A DNA stretch of 64,000 nucleotides from Neoaquamicrobium sediminum. GTDB taxonomy: Bacteria; Pseudomonadota; Alphaproteobacteria; Rhizobiales; Rhizobiaceae. Where the stretch lies: contig NZ_JABETK010000002.1 in the NCBI RefSeq assembly GCF_013240295.1, positions 1,488,001 through 1,552,000 of the forward strand. The letters are read 5' to 3'. Of this stretch, positions 57,817-64,000 are shown piece by piece. A program made the translations under genes and the position numbers. Position 1 is the first letter of the stretch; every line of letters starts with the position of its first letter. The notes beneath the pieces were generated by a model, which did not search any database, had not been told where the DNA came from, and worked only from the letters and a program-made list of their open reading frames with translations.

Positions 57817-59001
57817 ATGAAACACGAGACCATTCCCGGCGCGACCAGCGCTGCGGTACGCTCGCGGCTATCCGCGGAAGGGACCGAACCGGTGAAATCC
57901 CCTTACCTGCAGATCCAGAACGTCTGGAAGACTTTCGGCGAGTTCGCCGCGCTCAAGGGCATCTCGCTGTCGATCCAGGAAGGCGAGTTCGTCTGCTTCC
58001 TCGGCCCCTCCGGATGCGGCAAGACAACCCTGTTGCGCGCCGTGGCCGGTCTCGACCTTCAGACCCGCGGCACCATCCACCAGGGTGGCCGGGATATTTC
58101 CGTCCTGCCGCCCTCGCAGCGCGATTACGGCATCGTTTTCCAGTCCTACGCACTCTTTCCCAACCTCACGATCGAGAAGAACGTCGCCTTCGGCCTTGAA
58201 AACACCCGGCGTTCGAAAGCAGAAATCGCGCAGCGCGTCGCCGAACTTCTCGACCTCGTCGGCCTCGCCAGCCAGGCCAGGAAATATCCTGCCCAGCTTT
58301 CCGGAGGCCAGCAGCAGCGCATCGCGCTGGCCCGCGCCATGGCCATCTCTCCCGGCCTGCTGCTGCTCGACGAGCCGCTTTCGGCGCTCGACGCCAAGGT
58401 GCGTGTCCACCTCCGCCACGAGATCAAGAACCTGCAGCGCAAGCTGGGCGTGACCACCATCATGGTCACCCACGACCAGGAAGAAGCCCTTGCCATGGCT
58501 GACCGCATCGTGGTCATGAACCACGGTGTGATCGAGCAGGTCGGAACGCCGACCGAAGTCTATCGCGAACCGGCAAGCCTCTTCGTCGCCGACTTCATCG
58601 GCGAGACGAACCAGTTCCCCGCCAAGGTGCTGTCCGGCGGCAAGGTGGCCCTCACCGGCACCGAACTCGCCTGCGCGCCGCATGGCTGCGCCACCGGCAC
58701 ACCGGTCACCGCCGTGATCCGCCCCGTCGACGTCATTCCCCACGGCGACGGCGCCCGTTCACCCGGCGCGCCGGATGTAGTGGCCACACGTGAGAACCTG
58801 ATTGAGGTCGACGTGCGCGAGATGGAATTTCTCGGCGGTTTCTGGCGCACCCGCCTCGCCTCGCCTCGCTTCGGCGACGGCCTGCTGGTCGCCGATTTCT
58901 CCATCAATGCCGTGCGCAGGCTCGACATCGCCGAGGGCAGCGCCATGAGCGTCGAACTCCCGCGCGACCGGGTGCTCGTCTTTCCCGAGAGGGCCGCCTG
59001 A
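57817..59001 (+). CDS. aepV: 2-aminoethylphosphonate ABC transporter ATP-binding protein
   Basis: Cytoplasmic ATPase, 394 residues. Walker A GPSGCGKTT lies near residue 67, Q loop FQSYALFPNLT near 108, signature LSGGQQQR near 161 and Walker B LLLLDEPLSALD near 181. TMVTHDQEEALAMADRIVVM-like text follows (ITIMVTHDQEEALA region). The C-terminal ~130 residues form a regulatory OB-like domain of the PotA/FbpC type. An N-terminal leader of ~30 residues precedes the ABC domain. It ends 1 bp before the permease start. Confidence 0.92.
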   Translation: MKHETIPGATSAAVRSRLSAEGTEPVKSPYLQIQNVWKTFGEFAALKGISLSIQEGEFVCFLGPSGCGKTTLLRAVAGLDLQTRGTIHQGGRDISVLPPSQRDYGIVFQSYALFPNLTIEKNVAFGLENTRRSKAEIAQRVAELLDLVGLASQARKYPAQLSGGQQQRIALARAMAISPGLLLLDEPLSALDAKVRVHLRHEIKNLQRKLGVTTIMVTHDQEEALAMADRIVVMNHGVIEQVGTPTEVYREPASLFVADFIGETNQFPAKVLSGGKVALTGTELACAPHGCATGTPVTAVIRPVDVIPHGDGARSPGAPDVVATRENLIEVDVREMEFLGGFWRTRLASPRFGDGLLVADFSINAVRRLDIAEGSAMSVELPRDRVLVFPERAA

Positions 59002-59002
59002 C

Positions 59003-61018
59003 ATGACCGCCGCAACGCTCGAAATCCCCAGGGGCCGCGCGTTGCGGACCAGGGTCTCCGGCGACGATCTCGTCAAGCGCGGCTTGATGGTGGTCATCTC
59101 GCTCTATCTGCTGGTGGCGCTTGCCGCCCCGCTCTACGTCCTGCTGTCAAAGTCCGTCTCGACCTACGAGTTCGACCTGACCGCCTTCGAGCTCCAGCGC
59201 AGCGACGAAAGCGCCACGACCTGGAGCGAGCCGACGACCGTAGCCACGCTCAATGAGGAAGTCGGCGGCGTCATCACGCCCGACCAGTTGAACACGGGCT
59301 CGGACGGCCGCCTCTCCCTGACCGCGCTTTATCCCGACTTCAGTTTCCGCAGTCCGGTCATGTACCGCATCCGCGGGACGAGCGATGACGCCGCCTATCT
59401 GGTGGGCTCGGAGCTGCATCGCGGTACCGAATGGCTCGAGCTTGATTCCAACTCCTTTCGCCGGGTGGTGATCCGCCCCTCGGCATCGCTCGGGCTCGAC
59501 AACTTCGTCGCCTATTTCTCAACGCCCGCGCTCGCACAGTCGATCGCCAATTCGGTACTGATGGGTGTCATCAGTACCGTACTGGTCATCAGCATCGCCT
59601 TCGGCCTCGCCTACGCGCTCAACCGAAGCTGCATGCCGTTCAAGGGCTTTTTCAGGCTCGTCACCACCATTCCCATTCTTGTGCCGTCGCTGCTGCCGGG
59701 CATCGCGCTCGTCTATCTCTTCGGCAATCAGGGCCTGTTGAAGGGTCTCATGATGGGCCATTCCATCTACGGCCCGATCGGCATCGTCATCGGCTCGGTG
59801 TTTTTCACCCTGCCCCACGCGCTGCTCATCATCTCGACCGCGCTGTCGGTGGCCGACCAGCGCCACTACGAGGCCGCGCAATCGCTCAGGTCGAGTCCAT
59901 GGCGCACCTTCTGGACCGTCACGGTGCCGGGCGCGCGCTACGGCATCATCTCGGCCGCCTTCGTGGTGTTCACGCTCGTCATCACCGATTTCGGCCTGCC
60001 GAAGGTGATCGGCGGCCAGTACAATGTGCTCGCCGTCGACATCTACAAGCAGGTCATCGGCCAGCAGAATTTCGAGATGGGCGCCGTGGTGGCGGTGCTG
60101 CTGCTGGTGCCGGCCGTCGCCGCCTTCTTCGTCGACAGCGCCATCCGCAAGCGTCAGGTGGCATTGCTGTCGGCGCGCTCCGTGCCCTATCAGCCGAAGC
60201 CCGATCGCGGCTTCGATACCGCCTGCTTCGTCTATTGCTCCGCCGTCGCCCTCTTCATCCTGATGATGATCGGCGTCTGCCAGTTCGCGGCGACGGTGAA
60301 ATTCTGGCCCTACGACCTGACGCCCAGCCTCAACAACTTCCGCTTCGACCTGATGGATGGCGGCGGTTGGGGCGCTTATTACAACTCGATCGTGATGGCG
60401 CTGCTCACCGCCGTCTTCGGCACGATCATCGTCTTCGTCGGCGCCTACATGGTGGAAAAGACCGACGGCTTCGCGGCCGGCCGCACACTCTTCCAGTTCC
60501 TTGCCATGCTGCCGATGGCCGTGCCGGGCATGGTCTTGGGCCTCTCCTACATCTTCTTCTTCAACGATCCGGCAAACCCGTTCAACGCGATCTACGGCAC
60601 TATGGCGATCCTGGTGGTCTCCACCGTCACCCACTTCTATACGGTGTCACACCTCACGGCGCTGACTGCGCTCAACCAGATGGACCGCGAGTTCGAGCCG
60701 GTCGCGGCCTCGCTCAAGCAGCCGTTCCACCGCCTGTTCTTCCGGGTGACGGTGCCGGTTTCCCTGCCCGCCATCCTCGACATATCGATCTACCTGTTCG
60801 TCAATGCGATGACGACGGTGTCGGCGGTGGTGTTCCTCTATTCCACACAGACGCAGCTCGCCTCGGTGGCCGTGCTCAACATGGACGATGCCGGCGACAT
60901 CGCGCCCGCGGCTGCCATGGGCATGATGATCTTCTACACCAACGTCGCCGCGCGGCTGCTGCATGGGCTCGTATCGCGGCTGCTGCTGAAGCGCTCGCAG
61001 GCCTGGCGGCAGCGATAG
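59003..61018 (+). CDS. aepW: 2-aminoethylphosphonate ABC transporter permease, fused double-domain
   Basis: Inner-membrane channel of 671 residues containing two permease units in one chain, like the iron-type FbpB fold. The first unit (about 30-390) has helix 1 GLMVVISLYLLVALAAPLYV and then a ~130-residue periplasmic insertion (from SVSTYEFDL to about FVAYFSTPA) that is larger than usual. Its loop is YEAAQSLRSSPWRTFWTVTVPGA. The second unit (about 410-665) has the loop FEPVAASLKQPFHRLFFRVTVP. Both loops would contact the ATPase dimer. ATG 1 bp after aepV. Last gene of the phosphonate island on this strand. Confidence 0.92.
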   Translation: MTAATLEIPRGRALRTRVSGDDLVKRGLMVVISLYLLVALAAPLYVLLSKSVSTYEFDLTAFELQRSDESATTWSEPTTVATLNEEVGGVITPDQLNTGSDGRLSLTALYPDFSFRSPVMYRIRGTSDDAAYLVGSELHRGTEWLELDSNSFRRVVIRPSASLGLDNFVAYFSTPALAQSIANSVLMGVISTVLVISIAFGLAYALNRSCMPFKGFFRLVTTIPILVPSLLPGIALVYLFGNQGLLKGLMMGHSIYGPIGIVIGSVFFTLPHALLIISTALSVADQRHYEAAQSLRSSPWRTFWTVTVPGARYGIISAAFVVFTLVITDFGLPKVIGGQYNVLAVDIYKQVIGQQNFEMGAVVAVLLLVPAVAAFFVDSAIRKRQVALLSARSVPYQPKPDRGFDTACFVYCSAVALFILMMIGVCQFAATVKFWPYDLTPSLNNFRFDLMDGGGWGAYYNSIVMALLTAVFGTIIVFVGAYMVEKTDGFAAGRTLFQFLAMLPMAVPGMVLGLSYIFFFNDPANPFNAIYGTMAILVVSTVTHFYTVSHLTALTALNQMDREFEPVAASLKQPFHRLFFRVTVPVSLPAILDISIYLFVNAMTTVSAVVFLYSTQTQLASVAVLNMDDAGDIAPAAAMGMMIFYTNVAARLLHGLVSRLLLKRSQAWRQR

Positions 61019-61050
61019 CGCCTCTTTGCCCACGGCTTGCTCCAGATAAG

Positions 61051-61076
61051 AAAAGGGCCCGCACAAGGCGGGCCCT
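61051..61076 (-). terminator. Hairpin terminator between convergent aepW and sugar-binding protein genes
   Basis: AGGGCCCGC pairs with GCGGGCCCT around ACAAG. On the minus strand the stem is followed by TTTTCTTA, fitting an intrinsic terminator for the sugar transport operon. On the plus strand it follows aepW and may also stop that transcript. Confidence 0.7.
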
Positions 61077-61102
61077 CTGCATATCGGACGGTGCCGCTTG
61101 GA

Positions 61103-62037
61103 TCAGAACGCCGGTTCGACGCTGTCGACATTCGCCTTCGTCACGACCGTGAGCGGGATCGGCAGACGGGCGCCGACTTCCTTGCCGTCGAGGATCTCGG
61201 CCATGGTCTCGATGGCGAGCTTGCCGTCTTCCACCGGCGACTGGACGATCGTCGAATGCATCTCACCCGACTTGATGGACTCGAACGCGTCCTTCTGGCC
61301 ATTGATGCCGACGATCGGCGGCGTCGGCTCGCCGGGCTTGGCTTCCTTCCACGCGTCGATGAAGCCGCGCGCCATCGTGTCGTCGTTGGCATAGACGCCG
61401 TCGATGCCGTCGCCGAAGCGGGTGATGAGGTCGCGGCTGACGACGAGCGCCTTCTGCTGGTCGAAGTCGGCGTTCACCGTGTCGAGAACCTCGATCTTGC
61501 TGCCGATCTCGGCAAGGCGATCCATGAAGCCGCCGACGCGGCCGATGGTCGTGCCATTGCCGGCCTGCCCGGCGATCACGACGACGGAGCCTTCGCCACC
61601 CAGCGCGTCATTGAGCGATCCGCGGCCATCTCGCCTTCCTCGTAGACGTCCGGTCCGGTGAAGGACTTGATGAACTGGTTGGCCTGCTCGTCCATCGGCG
61701 AGTTGATGAGGATCGACGGGATTTCCGCCTGCTGCGCCCGCGCGAGGCCTGGAATGTAGGCCTGCGGGTCAAGTGGCCACAGGATGATGCCGTCGGCGTT
61801 GCGCGCGATGCAGGTGTTGAGCTGCTCGGTGCCGGTCTGCACGTCGAAGTTCTGGCTGAGCGTGATGACCTCGATGCCGAGTTCCTTGGCGCGCGCCTCC
61901 AGTGCCTCGTTGGCCGGCGTCGCATAGGCATGCGCGTCGGCAGCGGTGACGTAGCAGACGGTCTTGGCTTCCGCCCAACCCACTGAGGCAAGCAGCGCCA
62001 GCGCGCTGACAATCATTCCGGTTTTCGTATTGGTCAT
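61103..62037 (-). pseudogene. Sugar-type ABC substrate-binding protein (periplasmic binding protein family 4), frameshifted
   Basis: Periplasmic binding protein of about 311 residues, RbsB-like. The signal peptide MTNTKTGMIVSALALLASVG ends at AEA, and the mature protein begins KTVCYVTAADAHAYATPANE. ARNADGIILWPLDPQAYIPG and ILINSPMDEQANQF are typical of the hinge lobes. The frame breaks near 61611-61616 (after EMAADRS) and resumes NDALGGEGSVVVIAGQAGN, with GVYANDDTMARGFIDAWKEA and IVGINGQKDAFESIKSGEMH. One missing base accounts for it. Sugar identity is unknown. It is last in an operon headed by two RbsC-type permeases. Confidence 0.87.
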
Positions 62038-62064
62038 GGTTTCCTCCTTAAAATCTCAAGATTT

Positions 62065-63027
62065 TCAGCCCGATGCGCCTGCCGCCGCATGTGTGCGCGG
62101 GCCATGCCGCACCGTACGGTCGAGAACGACAAGCAGAATGAGGATGAGGCCGGCGACGACCTGCTGGATGTAGGCGGGCACCGACTGGAACTCCATCGCC
62201 GTGGTCAGCGCCGCGATCGTCAGCACACCGCCCAGCGTGCCGAGCGCCGAGCCACGCCCGCCCTCGATGCGCGTGCCGCCGACCACCACCGCCGCGATCA
62301 CCGTGACGATCAGTTCGGCACCGAAGACGGGCGAGCCGGTATTCGTGGTCAGGCTCTGGAGAACGCCGGCCACACCCGCCAGCGTTCCGGCAAAGACGAA
62401 GGCGAGGAACACCGTCCGGCCGGGCGCGATGCCACTCGCCTCGGCTGCGTCGGCATTGGAACCGACCGCGAACAGGTTGCGCCCCGCCACGGTGCGCGTC
62501 AGCCAGAAGTGCAGCAGCAGGATCGCGCCGACGAACAGCGCGCTGCGCAGCGTGAATATCTCGAGATAGATCTTCGACAGCGCCAGAGACAGCATGATGT
62601 CCGTGCCCGGAACCGGCTGGCTGTCGGTCAGCCAATGTGCGACCGACCGGAAGATCAGCATCGTTGCAAGCGTGGCGACCAGCGCGTTGACCTTGAAGAC
62701 GACCGAGAGCAGCCCGTTGAAGGCGCCAGCGGCCGCACCCGCAAGCACGCCGGCAAGTGCTGCGGGCCAGATGCCGATGGCCGGTTGCAGCATAACGGCC
62801 GTGATGCCCGCCAGCGCAAAGGTCGAACCCACCGAAAGATCGATCTGGCGGGCGATGAGCAACACCGTCATCCCGATCGCGATGATGCCGATGGCGGCGC
62901 TGCGGTCGAGCCCCAGGCTGAGCGTCGTGACGCTCAGGAATCCGGGAACCGTCAGCGAGGCGACCAGCAGCGTCAGCCCAAGAATGACGGCGACGCGGTA
63001 GCGGACGAGCCGTGCGATCGGAGTCAT
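62065..63027 (-). CDS. Sugar-type ABC permease (RbsC-like), second copy
   Basis: Membrane subunit of 320 residues, BPD_transp_2 family, with around ten hydrophobic segments. Signature regions are LIARQIDLSVGSTFALAGIT near residue 60, VFKVNALVATLATMLIFRSV near 110, GSNADAAEASGIAPGRTVF near 200 and AAVVVGGTRIEGGRGSALGT near 255. The ATG at 63027 overlaps the stop of the preceding permease by 4 bp. It carries the family sequence continuously, so unlike the binding protein it is intact. Confidence 0.92.
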   Translation of the reverse strand: MTPIARLVRYRVAVILGLTLLVASLTVPGFLSVTTLSLGLDRSAAIGIIAIGMTVLLIARQIDLSVGSTFALAGITAVMLQPAIGIWPAALAGVLAGAAAGAFNGLLSVVFKVNALVATLATMLIFRSVAHWLTDSQPVPGTDIMLSLALSKIYLEIFTLRSALFVGAILLLHFWLTRTVAGRNLFAVGSNADAAEASGIAPGRTVFLAFVFAGTLAGVAGVLQSLTTNTGSPVFGAELIVTVIAAVVVGGTRIEGGRGSALGTLGGVLTIAALTTAMEFQSVPAYIQQVVAGLILILLVVLDRTVRHGPRTHAAAGASG

Positions 63028-64000
63028 CAAGCCCCTCCCCGTCTGCGAAGGGCGACATCCAGCGCGACAGCGCCGGCGATCAGCAATCCGAGAACGAAGC
63101 CCTGCACCGGTGTCCGCACGCCCTGCAGCACCATCACATTGGTCAGCAGTTGCACGAACACCAGCCCGGCAATCGCGCGCGGCACCGAGCCGAAGCCGCC
63201 CATGATCGAGATACCGCCGACGACGACAGCCGTTATGGCGCTGAACTCGTAGCCCGTGCCTACCAACGGTCGCGCGCTTTGAAGGGTCAGCCCAAGCAGC
63301 GCGCCGCTCAAGCCCGAGCACAGCGCGGTAATCACGAATGCGCCTGCCTTGACCGCCCGCACCGGCACCGCGCTCGCCTCGGCGGCGCTGTAGTTGCCGC
63401 CGGTGGCCACCGTCCATCGGCCCCAATAGGAGCGCGACAGCACGAAGTGACCGACAACCGCCACTGCGAGGAAAATCAGGACGATTGTGGGTATGCCGAA
63501 CACGCGGCTCTTTACCAGCGCGGCCGTGTCCGGGTTCGTGCCATAGACGATCACGCCCCCCACCGCCGCCTGCACGATGCCGAGCACGATCGTGCCCACG
63601 CCGAGCGTCGCGATGATCGGATTGATGCCGATATAGCCGATCAGCAGACCGCTCATCAGCCCGCAGAAACCGGCCAGCGCGATCGCCGCCGCGAAGGCCG
63701 GTACCGGGCCGATGACGGGTTGCAGGGCAAGCGACAGGATGGCCCCGCACGCGATCGTCGCCGGCACCGACAGATCAGCAAGCCCGCCCACCACAAGCAC
63801 GAAGGTCATGCCCACGACGACGATGCCGACGATCGCCATGGAGGTCAGTACATTGACGAAATTGCCTGCCGTGAAGAAGACCGGGCTGGCCAGCGAGCCG
63901 TAGATCAGCACCGCCAGGATCGCGATCGCAAGCCCGCCACGGGAAAGAAGATCGACCAGAGGGCTTCCGCCCCGAAAACGTTCATTCGTCGTGTCTTGCT
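63027..64000 (-). CDS. Sugar-type ABC permease (RbsC-like), first copy, 5' end cut by the window
   Basis: Companion permease whose frame stays open to the right edge (upstream residues read RFRGGSPLVDLLSRGGLAIA), with no ATG in frame after 63911. The start therefore lies outside the window. It contains MAIVGIVVVGMTFVLVVGGL, ADLSVPATIACGAILSLALQ, GYIGINPIIATLGVGTIVLG, GNYSAAEASAVPVRAVK and AVVVGGISIMGGFGSVPRAI, all typical of the RbsC/BPD_transp_2 family. A sugar ATPase is not present downstream, so it is probably encoded upstream, to the right of this window. Confidence 0.9.
   Translation of the reverse strand, partial: QDTTNERFRGGSPLVDLLSRGGLAIAILAVLIYGSLASPVFFTAGNFVNVLTSMAIVGIVVVGMTFVLVVGGLADLSVPATIACGAILSLALQPVIGPVPAFAAAIALAGFCGLMSGLLIGYIGINPIIATLGVGTIVLGIVQAAVGGVIVYGTNPDTAALVKSRVFGIPTIVLIFLAVAVVGHFVLSRSYWGRWTVATGGNYSAAEASAVPVRAVKAGAFVITALCSGLSGALLGLTLQSARPLVGTGYEFSAITAVVVGGISIMGGFGSVPRAIAGLVFVQLLTNVMVLQGVRTPVQGFVLGLLIAGAVALDVALRRRGGA

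Overview
The window is high-GC DNA from an alphaproteobacterium, most likely a member of the Hyphomicrobiales (Rhizobiales) close to the Phyllobacteriaceae. The evidence is a heterotetrameric soxBDAG sarcosine oxidase, a complete five-enzyme hut pathway with HutF and HutG, a C-terminal module of the type found on rhizobial NuoE, and dispersed palindromic repeats of a kind common in this order. No plasmid, phage, transposase or CRISPR signature was found, so this reads as chromosome carrying nutrient-acquisition cassettes.

Layout. Positions 1-1350 hold the end of a DUF4239-like membrane protein and a lytic-transglycosylase lipoprotein. Positions 1694-8538 (minus) are a peptide-type ABC importer whose two ATPases are fused to each other and to a NuoE-like tail. 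Positions 8888-16434 (plus) are a bacterial alpha-2-macroglobulin and PbpC. A ferredoxin-reductase-type flavoprotein follows (minus). Positions 18280-27395 are the hut locus: hutIHGU on minus, and hutF, hutC and an amidase on plus, around a HutC-type operator. Positions 27399-32154 (minus) are soxBDAG. Positions 32293-34769 (plus) are an aromatic aminotransferase and kynureninase. Next come an SDR, a Tat-exported metallo-hydrolase, a DHA2-type MFS pump, rlmE with a Ppx/GppA phosphatase, and tRNA-Gln(CUG).

Positions 41597-61018 form one phosphonate island and are the most interesting part. It has two ABC importers (PhnD-C-E-E and AepX-V-W), a phosphonate-type iron alcohol dehydrogenase, two LysR regulators, a Na/Pi-family transporter and the core pathway PhnW, PhnY, PhnA. 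It also has a FAD amine oxidase and a class-III PLP enzyme resembling the recently described PbfC-type and PbfA enzymes. Read together, several C2 aminophosphonates would converge on phosphonoacetaldehyde, which PhnY oxidises to phosphonoacetate and PhnA cleaves to acetate and phosphate. The Pi carrier could vent surplus phosphate. The window closes with a sugar-type ABC cassette (minus) whose first permease runs off the right edge.

Caution: ten loci carry apparent single-base frameshifts (twelve breaks in all), several of them in C or G runs, with intact protein on both sides. This pattern looks more like residual sequencing error than gene decay. These loci are listed as pseudogene by what the sequence shows, but their functions may well be intact.
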